Shown here: positions 7,395 through 16,983 of the stretch, piece by piece
Layout: each line of letters opens with the position of its first letter
Position numbering within the stretch: the stretch's first letter is position 1
NCBI RefSeq assembly: GCF_020966755.1
Contig: NZ_JAJKFT010000010.1
Coordinates: forward strand, 2,320,720 to 2,384,719
Source: Blastopirellula sediminis
GTDB lineage: Bacteria > Planctomycetota > Planctomycetia > Pirellulales > Pirellulaceae
Reading direction: 5' to 3'
Length of the DNA stretch: 64,000 bases
Made by a program: the position numbers and the translations under genes
Notes under the pieces: model-generated
Told to the model about the DNA's origin: nothing
Database searches by the model: none
The model's input: only the letters and a program-made list of their open reading frames with translations

Positions 7395-7754
7395 GGGCTC
7401 GGCCATTGCAAACAGGTATTCCAAATCGCAGAATCTTGACGAATCTAAATGGAGACAAACGAGCACCCGCTTTGGCCGGTGGAGCCCGCGGCGAAGATGC
7501 TAGCATCCTCGAGTTTGATCTGATTTTCCCCAGCCATCACAAATTAGCACACTTCGCGCCTAAGCAACGAAATTAGTTGAAAACTGCATTTCGGGAGTGG
7601 AAATTCAATTGGCGGTAAACCGATAGACCTAACTATGTGATGGTGCTTCTTGCGAGGGATGCTGCAGTGCAAGCAGGCGCAAGGACCCAACGCGGCGATA
7701 TAAGAGAGGGACGTGAAGCATTCCTCTATCCCCAAACAATTGAAGTGACCGCGA

Positions 7755-8858
7755 ATGAAACATGCCTTTTTCGTTGGATTGACGCTGGCTTTGGTCGTCT
7801 CGATGGCTGTTGCCGCCTCGGCGGAAGAAGACGTAAAGCTTATGTCTTACGACGATCTGCTTGTACGTATGGAGAATCTCGAACGTCAGGTTCAGTCGCA
7901 GTCGCAGTCTCAGCCGGTCTCGCTTTACTCGGAACAGACTTCAGATTTTGCAGCGCAAGGATATTCACCCTGTGCTTGTGCCCAGCAGCCTAAATGCGGC
8001 AAGTGGTACGTAGGTTATGAATCGGTCTTCGTCACACCTTTTCAATCGAACAACACTGGCATTATCGCTCAAAACGATCCAGTTATCGAACACATTGGTT
8101 TCGATTGGGATATGGAGCAGAGCAACCGAATTGAACTCGGCTATTTGGCTCCAACCTGCGGCATGGGCTGGCGTGCCCGGTACTGGCAGTTTAGCCACAG
8201 CAGCACGTTTGACGTCGATAGCAACAATGGTTTAACTCAGGACGAAGGAGCGATCATCTGGGCTTCTACCGACGATGGCGGTACCGTCTTGGGTTTGGTT
8301 GACGTCGACACGGCCGTCATTACCCAGTCCATGGATGTGTACGTACTGGACCTGGAATTGCAGAAACAAGCTACCAAGAGCTTCCTTGTAAGTGGTGGTT
8401 TTCGCTATGCGGAACTCGACCAGCGTTATCGGGCGGTTACTGATGAAGGCATTGCCGCTAGCGAAATGCAATTTCAAGGCTATGGGCCCACCATTGCGGT
8501 AGAGTACCAGAAGCCTGTATACGGACGCTTGGGATGGTACGGCAACGGGCGAACTTCGCTGCTGTTTGGCAAGCAGTCATTTGCCCTCGCCACTGATGGT
8601 AGCGACAAGCAGCTTCTGATTGATAATTCGGCCGCTTTAGCCGGAGCGGTGGAGATGCAGCTTGGTTTGAAGTGGACTTCGCGCAACGGCCACTTCTTCC
8701 TCAAGTCGGGTCTGGAGACGCAATACTGGGCCAATGTAGGAAGTCCGAATCCCTCGGCCATCTACACCGATGACTCCGACGAAGCGAATGTCGACGACGT
8801 GATGAACGAAAGCCTTGGGTTTGTCGGTTTCACGTTCGGGGGCGGTTTCCAGTACTAA
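7755..8858 (+). CDS. Secreted outer-membrane beta-barrel protein (Lpg1974-like)
   Basis: The 367-residue protein has a clear signal peptide (residues 1-23, ending AASAEE), a short coiled-coil segment ('YDDLLVRMENLERQVQSQSQSQ') and a region with three cysteines ('YSPCACAQQPKCGKWY'). From residue 80 on it is a run of amphipathic strands ('GYESVFVTPFQ', 'NRIELGYLAP', 'WRARYWQFSHSS') ending in 'GFTFGGGFQY', an aromatic C-terminal residue as in outer-membrane barrels. It resembles the Lpg1974 family of pore-forming proteins common in planctomycetes. A strong intrinsic terminator follows at 8896-8932, so it is a single-gene unit. Confidence 0.75.
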   Translation: MKHAFFVGLTLALVVSMAVAASAEEDVKLMSYDDLLVRMENLERQVQSQSQSQPVSLYSEQTSDFAAQGYSPCACAQQPKCGKWYVGYESVFVTPFQSNNTGIIAQNDPVIEHIGFDWDMEQSNRIELGYLAPTCGMGWRARYWQFSHSSTFDVDSNNGLTQDEGAIIWASTDDGGTVLGLVDVDTAVITQSMDVYVLDLELQKQATKSFLVSGGFRYAELDQRYRAVTDEGIAASEMQFQGYGPTIAVEYQKPVYGRLGWYGNGRTSLLFGKQSFALATDGSDKQLLIDNSAALAGAVEMQLGLKWTSRNGHFFLKSGLETQYWANVGSPNPSAIYTDDSDEANVDDVMNESLGFVGFTFGGGFQY

Positions 8859-8895
8859 CGCACTCTTCCGCGCAGCTCTGATCGATCAACCATAA

Positions 8896-8932
8896 AACGC
8901 CCTGGCGGTGACAATCGCCAGGGCGTTTTTTT
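8896..8932 (+). terminator. Intrinsic terminator after the barrel gene
   Basis: A perfect 12-bp stem (AACGCCCTGGCG, 8896-8907, with CGCCAGGGCGTT, 8916-8927) encloses an 8-nt loop and runs into seven T (8926-8932). Confidence 0.92.
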
Positions 8933-9033
8933 GCGTCTTCTCTTGACGTCGCCTAAGCGATTTGTCTACAAACTTCGGCCCTCCCTCTGGGCAGAGATTG
9001 TCCGTTCTGTCCTTTATCTCCCATAGGATCCCC

Positions 9034-11274
9034 ATGAAAGCCGCTTCCCACCGGAGCAATTCATCGGCGAGCCTCATCGATTCCTTTCGAGCGCGAATGG
9101 CCAACCAGATCGATGGATCTTCTTTGGCGATGTTTCGGATTGGCTTTGGGCTGGTAATCGTTTGGCATATTCTTAAGTACTTTAAGAGCCCAACCGGAGT
9201 AACGGAAATTGAGCGAGTATTCGCGAGTCCCTTGCTCCATTTCACTTATCCGGGATTTAGTTGGGTTCAGCCATGGAGTGAACCTTGGCTGACGGTTCAT
9301 TTCGCCGTGGTTGGAGTCGCAGCAGCTTTGGTGGCGTTAGGGCTGTTTTACCGCGTCGCCATAGTGACGCTGTTTTTTGGCTATACCTACATCTTTTTGC
9401 TGGAAGCGACGCTTTATAACAATCACTACTATTTGATCTGTCTGCTAGCCTTTCTACTCTGCTTTATGCCGGCCAATCGCTGCTGGTCGCTAGATAATCT
9501 AATCGCCAAGCGGTTTCGAAAAATCGCCTTCGAACCTGCCGAGCAAACGGTTGCCGGCAAGGAGATTCCATTTTGGCCTGTCTTTACGCTTCGCTTTCAA
9601 ATGTTCATCGTCTACTTTTTTGGGGGCGTCGCGAAGTTCAACAACGACTGGTTAACCGGAGAGCCGCTGTTTGGACCAGGGAATATTCTGCATGACTTTA
9701 TCAATAGCACGATTGGACTTCCTGACGCCATACGGCCGATTCATTTGTGCTTGTTTCTGGCTTGGGGCGGTCTCGTTTTCGATTTGAGCGTCAGCTTTCT
9801 GTTGCTTTGGCGAAAGACGCGTTTGCTGGGCTTATTCGCGACAATTATTTTTCATGTACATAATCATTTTATCTTTCCGATCGGTATCTTTCCGGCGATG
9901 GCGCTGTCGTCCACGATGATCTTCTTTGATCCCGGTTGGCTACGTCAGTTGGCGGACTGGGTGCGAAGACCGCGCTGGAATCTTCGCCAAAAGACAAGCG
10001 AACAACATGTTTCGCCCAGCCAAAATCGTCCCCAAATCGCCTGGGGGCTAGCGATCGCCCTGGCGGGATTCATCGCCTGGCAAACGTCTTGGCCGCTACG
10101 ACACCTGTTTGTGGAAGGAGACGCCAACTGGACCGAAGAAGGTCAGGATTTCAGCTGGCGGATGATGTTGCGAGCGAAAGCGGCAGGCCATTTAACATGC
10201 CATGTGCTTGATCCCGAACTTCATACTGTGAACGAACAAGGACGACCTGCGATTAAATGGGAAGCTTGTCCTGAGGGAACGCCGCGCGCGATTCATATCG
10301 CGATCGACTCTCACTTATTCAATTGGAATCATCATCCGGGGCTAACGATCACGCACGAGCCAATCTACGGACGCAGGCTGATCTACAACCCAGGAGCTTT
10401 TCATAAAGACCAAGCGGAAGCGGTTCAAGTTGGCCGTGAAAAGATCGAACAGCAATGGCGAAAAACTTTCGGCAGAGTTCCTTCGATTGAGCAAGCGATC
10501 ACGCTGGAGCAAGCGACCAAATTGATTCGCGAGCGTTTTCAAGCGGAAGTCGCTCGAATGAACTTGGACCAGAAAACAGAAGCCGAGTTTCTAAATCATC
10601 TCGTTGAACTGGAGAAAATGGCCAAGTCGGAAGCAGAGCCTGTTGCCGGACAAGAGTCTCGGCGGGTTCAGCTTGTGAATGCGTTGGAGCATCTGGATCA
10701 ATCTCCTTTGGTCAAGATCGTTCGACCTGTTTTAGGACGTTTGGAGCCCTTTTTACTTCAGGGGGCTCCGTCTTCAGGCGAACCGCTGCTGGTGATTAGC
10801 GATCCAGAGCTGACCCAGTCATCCGCCGCCGACGCCGAATTGGATCTGTTGAAACTCTCAAGCGGCGATCCCTATATTGTTTGGACCGACTTCTCTCGGC
10901 TTCGACCTTACGATTGGCGTCGCTTGCCGCAAAGTTTCGTCACTTTCGAGGATCGAAATCTAAAAGTGGTTTGGAATCATTTCCGCGAGATCGAACCTTA
11001 TCAGCTAGAAAAAGTAGCCGTACGCCCTTGGATGATTCATCAGTATGCACAGCGAGTAGGCGGTCTCTGGCGAGCAAAAACAGGTCGCCAGGCCGGCGTA
11101 TCTGTCGAAAGCTACGTAATGATGAATTATACGGTTCCGCAAATGCTGCTTGATCCAACCGTAGACCTGACCTCGGTCAAATTGAATCACTTCAGCCACA
11201 ACAGCTGGATTCTTCCGCGAAATCACTCTCGAATCGGCGTTGCCGACCAGCCAGTGGAATCGTTGCGGCGTTAA
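9034..11274 (+). CDS. HTTM-domain membrane protein related to vitamin K-dependent gamma-carboxylase
   Basis: The start at 9034 (746 residues) has an AGGA 5 nt upstream and places the first membrane helix at residues 30-50. The N-terminal half carries the HTTM (horizontally transferred transmembrane) domain with several helices and the carboxylase signature 'RFQMFIVYFFGGVAKFNNDWL' shortened: R187-F-Q, G198-V-A-K201 and N204-D-W. K201 lines up with the lysine essential in human GGCX. The C-terminal half (from about 350) is a soluble, probably exported domain as in GGCX homologues. In bacteria such proteins are of unknown substrate; planctomycetes and related marine bacteria often have them. No glutamate-rich substrate candidate is adjacent. 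It is convergent with argG. Confidence 0.82.
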   Translation: MKAASHRSNSSASLIDSFRARMANQIDGSSLAMFRIGFGLVIVWHILKYFKSPTGVTEIERVFASPLLHFTYPGFSWVQPWSEPWLTVHFAVVGVAAALVALGLFYRVAIVTLFFGYTYIFLLEATLYNNHYYLICLLAFLLCFMPANRCWSLDNLIAKRFRKIAFEPAEQTVAGKEIPFWPVFTLRFQMFIVYFFGGVAKFNNDWLTGEPLFGPGNILHDFINSTIGLPDAIRPIHLCLFLAWGGLVFDLSVSFLLLWRKTRLLGLFATIIFHVHNHFIFPIGIFPAMALSSTMIFFDPGWLRQLADWVRRPRWNLRQKTSEQHVSPSQNRPQIAWGLAIALAGFIAWQTSWPLRHLFVEGDANWTEEGQDFSWRMMLRAKAAGHLTCHVLDPELHTVNEQGRPAIKWEACPEGTPRAIHIAIDSHLFNWNHHPGLTITHEPIYGRRLIYNPGAFHKDQAEAVQVGREKIEQQWRKTFGRVPSIEQAITLEQATKLIRERFQAEVARMNLDQKTEAEFLNHLVELEKMAKSEAEPVAGQESRRVQLVNALEHLDQSPLVKIVRPVLGRLEPFLLQGAPSSGEPLLVISDPELTQSSAADAELDLLKLSSGDPYIVWTDFSRLRPYDWRRLPQSFVTFEDRNLKVVWNHFREIEPYQLEKVAVRPWMIHQYAQRVGGLWRAKTGRQAGVSVESYVMMNYTVPQMLLDPTVDLTSVKLNHFSHNSWILPRNHSRIGVADQPVESLRR

Positions 11275-11330
11275 GCGGAGAAGTTTCTTTGCGAATCACA
11301 ACGTTCCGTCGGGTGGCGCCCCAAGAAACG

Positions 11331-11360
11331 CAACAAGGCGCCCACTTGGGCGCCTTGTTG
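11331..11360. terminator. Bidirectional hairpin between two convergent genes
   Basis: A perfect 13-bp stem (CAACAAGGCGCCC, loop ACTT, GGGCGCCTTGTTG) lies between the carboxylase-like gene and argG, which converge. There is no T-tract on either side, so it is probably a weak or factor-assisted terminator or a transcript-end stabiliser. Confidence 0.6.
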
Positions 11361-11383
11361 GTTTATCGTGTTGGCTTCGCAGC

Positions 11384-12598
<1,215 letters not shown>

Positions 12599-12762
12599 TG
12601 GCGAAAACCGTAAGCAGTAAAAAGGATAGTGGCGTCCCCAGCCGGGTAGACATGCCCGCAGGGAAGGGGTTCATTGTGGTCCGATTTTCCCCGTGCGGCA
12701 AGGTAGCGAAGGGGGGAGGGGAGAAAAGCGGAGAGCGGAAAGCCGAAAGGGGAGGGGAGATT

Positions 12763-12845
12763 ACTAGCCCGAGGCGCGAGCCGAGGGAATGTGGCCGAAT
12801 TGCAGAATGACGAATGTCTAATAACTAATGTCTAAGGAAGGACGA
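12763..12845. repeat. Composite of two dispersed repeats upstream of argG
   Basis: 12763-12791 is a copy of the ACTAGCCCGAGGCGCGAGCC-type repeat (also as an inverted pair at 16822-16959 and variant copies at 56819 and 63745). It is followed at 12805-12845 by a degenerate copy of the AATGACGAATGTCGAAG repeat. The same two repeats stand next to each other at 56819-56901. The whole gap 12599-12959 contains no gene; a purine-rich run (about 12690-12760) precedes the repeats. Confidence 0.6.
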
Positions 12846-12959
12846 AATCAGAGGCGTTAGAGGCTCGTTGTTGCTACCCGTGGGTGGCCCGACTAGTTCT
12901 AGGGAACTGCCGGATCAGCTCGGAACTTGCGACCGCATTTCCCTCGCTCGCGCTTCGGG

Positions 12960-13841
12960 CTACGAGGCCGATCCCAGAATCGCGGCCAGTCCGGCTCGGT
13001 AGTCGGGGTAGTGCGGACGGAGGCCAAGGTGCTCTACCGCCAGGCGGTTTGACATGCGGCGGTTGGATGCGGCCCTCAGTGCGGCGGGCGATGCGGGATC
13101 GGCAGCTTCGTAGACCGGGGGCGGCGCGTTCAAGCTACGGGCGATCTGCGCGTAGTACTCGGTCCGCTCGACTGGGTGACCGTCGCTGATCACGTACAGA
13201 GATTTGGGGGAGGGATGGGACGCGGTGAGCATAACTGTCTCGACTGCGTCGTCTACATGAATGAGATTTAATGCGCCTTCGCCGGGCGTCGGAATGGGAA
13301 TTTGAGCCGCAATTTCTTTGGCGCGTGGGATGCGACCCGGCCCGTAGATCCCCGCGAGCCGCAGCGAGACATGCTTCTGTTGCCAGCGTGGATCGGCTCG
13401 TAACAATTCTTCCGCAGCCCAACATGCTTTCCCACCGGAACGTTGCGGATCGCATGGGGTTTGTTCATCGACGACTTGTCCGCCGGCGTCGCCGTAAACG
13501 CCGGTCGAGCTGACGTAAATCAGCCGGCCGCAGCTAGTGGGCAAATGGTCGAGAACTTTGGCGAGACCCGCGACGTAAACATCTTCGATCGGCTTGCCGG
13601 CTGAGCGATCGTATCCGACCGCAAACAGCACGGTATCGACCGAGGGGAGATCGACGAGCGAGTTTTCGTCGGTCACGTCGGCAATGATCGGCCGCAAGCC
13701 CCCCTCGGCTAACAGCGCCGCTCGATCAGCGCTTCGCGTTACGGCAAAGACTTCGTCTCCTTGCGCATGCCAACGATTGGCGGCCCGCAATCCGACGTAG
13801 CCGCAACCGAAAATCAGCCGACGAGATTGTCCCGTGCTCAT
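12960..13841 (-). CDS. NAD(P)-binding epimerase-like protein of the extended SDR / YeeZ type
   Basis: The 293-residue protein begins with a Rossmann nucleotide site 'FGCGYVG' (11-17), followed by 'VTRSADR' where the adenosine ribose would be bound, and has 'YVSSTGVYGD' and 'LRLAGIYGPGR' as in nucleoside-diphosphate-sugar epimerases. The Tyr of the S-x-x-x-Y pair is seen in VYGD, but the Lys four residues later is absent, as in the YeeZ subgroup, so catalysis is uncertain. C-terminal 'SNRRMSNRLAVEHLGLRPHYPDYRAGLAAIL' (shown here in pieces: SNRRMSN, LGLRPHYPDY) is typical of that subgroup. It is divergent from the protease pair at 14083. Confidence 0.83.
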   Translation of the reverse strand: MSTGQSRRLIFGCGYVGLRAANRWHAQGDEVFAVTRSADRAALLAEGGLRPIIADVTDENSLVDLPSVDTVLFAVGYDRSAGKPIEDVYVAGLAKVLDHLPTSCGRLIYVSSTGVYGDAGGQVVDEQTPCDPQRSGGKACWAAEELLRADPRWQQKHVSLRLAGIYGPGRIPRAKEIAAQIPIPTPGEGALNLIHVDDAVETVMLTASHPSPKSLYVISDGHPVERTEYYAQIARSLNAPPPVYEAADPASPAALRAASNRRMSNRLAVEHLGLRPHYPDYRAGLAAILGSAS

Positions 13842-14082
13842 GGAAGATCTTTCTGGGACCTGTGGGTAGTTTGCTGCAACCTGAACGATCTTAACGGTTC
13901 GGCTGGATGTAACAAGCGTCTACAAAAACACTTACGTTCCGGCTATTCTGACGGTACGGCCTACTTGAGCGATTTTCCGCAAGGTTGGGTCGTACGAATT
14001 GTTTCGAAATTGCCGGATTTGTCGCCTATAATAAAAGTCCCCAACTAGAGCCCTAATCTCTCGATCGCGGAAACTTAGGATT

Positions 14083-15120
14083 ATGACGCATCAGACGAGA
14101 CTCCCTCTCCCCATTCTCCTCCTCCTGTTTGCTGCTATTGGGGTTTCGCTCGTTAAGGCCGAAGAACTGCCGAAGTCGACGGAACCGACCGTCGTTCAAA
14201 CGGCTCACTTCGCCGAAGTCTTAGCCGGCGACGCTCCCAACAGTTTGGGCGAACTGCGAGCGCTCGAAAAACGGGTCCAGGAAGTCGCCAAGAAAGTGAT
14301 TCCTTGCACGGTCGGCGTTTCGGTCGGCGGAGCGCAAGGATCGGGCGTGATCGTGACCGAAGACGGTTATGTGATGACCGCTGGCCATGTGATCGGCGAA
14401 CCGAATCGGGAAGCGGTGATCACGCTCCCCAGCGGCAAGAAGGTGAAAGCGATCACGCTGGGAACCGATCGGAGCATCGACTCCGGCTTGCTGAAAATCA
14501 CCACGCCGGGCAAGTACGAACATCTGAAGATCGACCACTCGGACGAACTGCGCGACGGACAATGGGTGTTGGTCACCGGGCATCCCGGCGGCTACGTCCA
14601 AGACCGTCTGCCGGTGCTGCGGTTGGGACGCGTGTTGGCTTCTTACGAAGACGTGGTTGCGACCGACTGCGTGTTGGTGGGCGGAGACAGCGGCGGTCCG
14701 CTGTTGGACATGGACGGGGACGTGGTCGGCATCAACAGCCGCATCGGCAACCGAATTACCGCCAACATGCATGTGCCGTCAGACGCTTACTCCGAAAATT
14801 GGAATCGGCTGACGAGCGGCGAAGTCTGGGGGAAACTGCCGGGGACGCGTCCGGTGCTCGGCGTTCGCTGCGACAAGGAAAAGAAAGCGCCGATCGTAAT
14901 CGAAGTGACGCCGAATTCGCCTGCGGAACGATCCGGGGTGCAGGTCGGCGATCGGATCGTTCGCTTTAACGGACGCGAAACGAAATCCTTTGATGAATTG
15001 AAACTGCTAGTCGATCAGACAAGCCCCGGCGACCAGGTTGAAATGGTCGTCGAGCGCGGGGAGCGAACTCTGACGCTGAACGACGTCGTGATCAAAGACG
15101 CTCGCGAAATCGACGGTTAG
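14083..15120 (+). CDS. Secreted trypsin-like serine protease with C-terminal PDZ domain (HtrA/DegP-like)
   Basis: The 345-residue protein has a signal peptide (residues 1-26, ending VKAEE). The catalytic triad of the S1C family is complete: H102 in 'TAGHVIG', D133 in 'SIDSGLLKI' and S203 in 'GGDSGGPLL'. A PDZ domain follows at about 250-335 ('PVLGVRCD', 'VTPNSPAERSGVQVGDRI'). It should act in the periplasm in protein quality control. The next gene, 51 bp downstream on the same strand, is a related but degenerate protein, and the two are probably co-transcribed. An AGGA stands 3-4 nt before the ATG. Confidence 0.9.
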   Translation: MTHQTRLPLPILLLLFAAIGVSLVKAEELPKSTEPTVVQTAHFAEVLAGDAPNSLGELRALEKRVQEVAKKVIPCTVGVSVGGAQGSGVIVTEDGYVMTAGHVIGEPNREAVITLPSGKKVKAITLGTDRSIDSGLLKITTPGKYEHLKIDHSDELRDGQWVLVTGHPGGYVQDRLPVLRLGRVLASYEDVVATDCVLVGGDSGGPLLDMDGDVVGINSRIGNRITANMHVPSDAYSENWNRLTSGEVWGKLPGTRPVLGVRCDKEKKAPIVIEVTPNSPAERSGVQVGDRIVRFNGRETKSFDELKLLVDQTSPGDQVEMVVERGERTLTLNDVVIKDAREIDG

Positions 15121-15171
15121 AAGCCAGCGGCTTTTCCCTGCTATTCTCTTGTCCAAGTTGAGGGATAAACG

Positions 15172-16272
15172 ATGATTGCCAAACTCGTGCGCCAGCGAAC
15201 GCTCTGGAGCGTCACCGCACTCTTTGCGACGGTCTCGATCATGGCGGTCGCCTACGGCCAGGATCGTCACGAAGGGATGATGGCTCGTTTCCTGCAAAAG
15301 GTAAACGAACGGAGCAACGTCCGCGTGATGGCGGCGTTTCGCGAAGTGGTCGCCGAGCCGCATGATTCGACGGTCGAACTGCTGATTAAAGACGAACGGG
15401 TCGCCCTCGGCGGCATCGTCGACTCGCAAGGTTGGGTCATCACCAAGGCGAGCCAGATCATGGCCCAGCCGAACGTCGACAAGCTGGTCTGCCGGCTTTC
15501 CAGCGGCGACACCTTCGCCGCGACGATCGCCGCCCATGATCGCAAGTTTGACGTCGCCCTGCTGAAGATCGACGCGTCCGGCTTGCACGTGATCGAGATG
15601 GCCGACGGCGAACCGGAAGTCGGCAGCTTGCTGGCGACGACCTGCCCGAAATCGGAACCGCTGGCGATCGGCGTGATGAGCTCCGCTGCGCGCGCGATTC
15701 AAGGCGAGTTTGGCGTGCTGGGGATTCGTCTTCCCGGCGTCGGCGAAGACGTGACCGAAGCCCGCGTGATGCAGGTCTTTGATAAGAGCGCGGCCGACAA
15801 GTCGGGACTGCTCGCTGGCGACCTGATCCGTTCGGTCAACGACATCGCGATTCAGACGGCCAGCCAACTGCAAAAGGCGATCCGCGGCTACCAGCCGGGG
15901 GACGTCGTGCGACTGACGATCTCGCGCGGCGACAGCGACGTCGACCTGTTGTGCACGCTGGGGGATCGCTTTACCGGGCTCGAAGGGCCGGAAGGGATGG
16001 CTCGGCACGAATTCCAGAATCATCTGGGCGGGCCGCTCAGCTCGCGACGCAGCGGCTTTCCGACCGCCTTCCAGCACGACACCTTCCTCCGTCCGGAAGA
16101 TTGCGGCGGCCCAGTCGTCAATCTCGACGGCAAGGTGGTTGGGCTGAATATCGCCCGAGCGGGACGGGTCGCCAGCTATGCGATTCCGGCCAGCATTTTG
16201 TCGGAAGTGGTTCAGAGGTTAAAATCAGAGGCAGCCCCGCAAACGGTTTCGACCGGTCCGGCGGCGCTTTAG
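15172..16272 (+). CDS. Trypsin-fold/PDZ protein with nested PDZ and altered catalytic residues (probable pseudoprotease)
   Basis: The protein (366 residues, signal peptide to about residue 30, GAGGG 7 nt before the ATG) has an HtrA-like first barrel (70-135) in which the catalytic His position is S94 ('VITKASQIM'), while D127 in 'FDVALLKI' is kept. A PDZ domain follows directly ('GVLGIRLP', 'DKSGLLAGDLIRSVND', about 180-262). After it comes the part that normally precedes a PDZ: 'RPEDCGGPVVNLDGKVVGLN' and 'YAIPASIL' (307-345), with C311 in place of the nucleophilic Ser. So the PDZ seems inserted inside the second barrel. With His lost it is probably inactive, perhaps a regulator or partner of the upstream protease. 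Confidence 0.8.
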   Translation: MIAKLVRQRTLWSVTALFATVSIMAVAYGQDRHEGMMARFLQKVNERSNVRVMAAFREVVAEPHDSTVELLIKDERVALGGIVDSQGWVITKASQIMAQPNVDKLVCRLSSGDTFAATIAAHDRKFDVALLKIDASGLHVIEMADGEPEVGSLLATTCPKSEPLAIGVMSSAARAIQGEFGVLGIRLPGVGEDVTEARVMQVFDKSAADKSGLLAGDLIRSVNDIAIQTASQLQKAIRGYQPGDVVRLTISRGDSDVDLLCTLGDRFTGLEGPEGMARHEFQNHLGGPLSSRRSGFPTAFQHDTFLRPEDCGGPVVNLDGKVVGLNIARAGRVASYAIPASILSEVVQRLKSEAAPQTVSTGPAAL

Positions 16273-16433
16273 CAGCCTGTTGATTTCCTCGGATCGGCTA
16301 CGTTGCTGAGACTGGGGCGATTGCCGCGTTGTGAATTCCTCGACATATCTAGTGGATATGCCTGCGGACTCACGCCTTGCACTCGCCCCAGTCTCAACAA
16401 CTCGCTATCGAAGCAGAAAATCAACAGACTGCT
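16271..16433. repeat. 163-bp MITE-like inverted-repeat element abutting the pseudoprotease stop
   Basis: The element starts AGCAGCCTGTTGATTT (16271-16286) and ends with its complement AAATCAACAGACTGCT (16418-16433), 15 of 16 positions matching. Inner arms GTTGCTGAGACTGGGGCGA (16302-16320) and TCGCCCCAGTCTCAACAAC pair at 18 of 19 positions. It encodes nothing and would fold into one long hairpin. Its first two bases form the last two of the TAG stop of the upstream gene, so the element either inserted exactly there or supplies that stop. Confidence 0.68.
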
Positions 16434-16479
16434 CGATTTTGCTCTGACACCTCATTATGCCCTAGGAAAATTGAACGTC

Positions 16480-16752
16480 ATGACGGATGCGGAACAACTG
16501 CGCCTGAAGCTACAGGAGTTACAGGCCGAGTTGCGTGAGATCGACGAGCTGGATGGAGAGACCCGTCGACTGTTGGAAGGCGCCATGGAAGAGATTCATG
16601 ACGCGCTCAGTCACAACAATCCAGACGCGCTGCAGCACCCGTCCCTGGTCGACAATCTGAACCGGGCGACGCAAGACTTTGAATCGTCTCACCCCGGCCT
16701 GACCCGCATCATCGGCAGCATGGTCGATATTCTGGGCAACACCGGGATCTAA
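16480..16752 (+). CDS. DUF4404 family protein
   Basis: The ATG at 16480 gives 90 residues, the usual length of DUF4404 proteins; earlier in-frame ATG codons would run through the inverted-repeat element. The body is an amphipathic helix pair ('LRLKLQELQAELREIDELD') followed by 'ETRRLLEGAMEEIHDAL' and a C-terminal 'SHPGLTRIIGSMVDILGNTGI' in which the glycine-rich end is typical. The family has no known function; members are small, soluble and probably helical. An intrinsic terminator follows at 16781. Confidence 0.8.
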   Translation: MTDAEQLRLKLQELQAELREIDELDGETRRLLEGAMEEIHDALSHNNPDALQHPSLVDNLNRATQDFESSHPGLTRIIGSMVDILGNTGI

Positions 16753-16780
16753 TCTGAGCCACGCGGATACAAGAACAAAA

Positions 16781-16809
16781 AAGCGACGCCAAACGGCGTC
16801 GCTTTTTTT
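16781..16809 (+). terminator. Intrinsic terminator after the DUF4404 gene
   Basis: The 10-bp stem AAGCGACGCC (16781-16790) and GGCGTCGCTT (16795-16804) with loop AAAC runs into seven T. A run of A before the stem lets it work on the minus strand as well, where the PQQ-like gene ends 180 bp away. Confidence 0.9.
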
Positions 16810-16821
16810 GTGATCACTTCA

Positions 16822-16959
16822 AACACTAACCCGAGGCGCAAGCCGAGGGAAAGTGCCTGGATTGTATCGAGCGGATATTGAGCAAATCGGACAGTGCACT
16901 TCATGGCCGATTCGCATTCGTTGAATGCATTCCCTCGGCTTGCGCCTCGGGTTAGTGTT
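16822..16959. repeat. Perfect 30-bp inverted repeat of the CCGAGGCGCAAGCCGAGGG type
   Basis: The arm at 16822-16851 (AACACTAA followed by CCCGAGGCGCAAGCCGAGGG) is exactly complementary to 16930-16959. Single copies of the same unit occur at 12763, 56819 and 63745. The 78-bp centre is unrelated to those of the other repeat families. It has the REPIN layout and lies between the convergent DUF4404 and PQQ-like genes. Confidence 0.68.
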
Positions 16960-16983
16960 CGTAAGCGACGTCGCCGACGTTTG

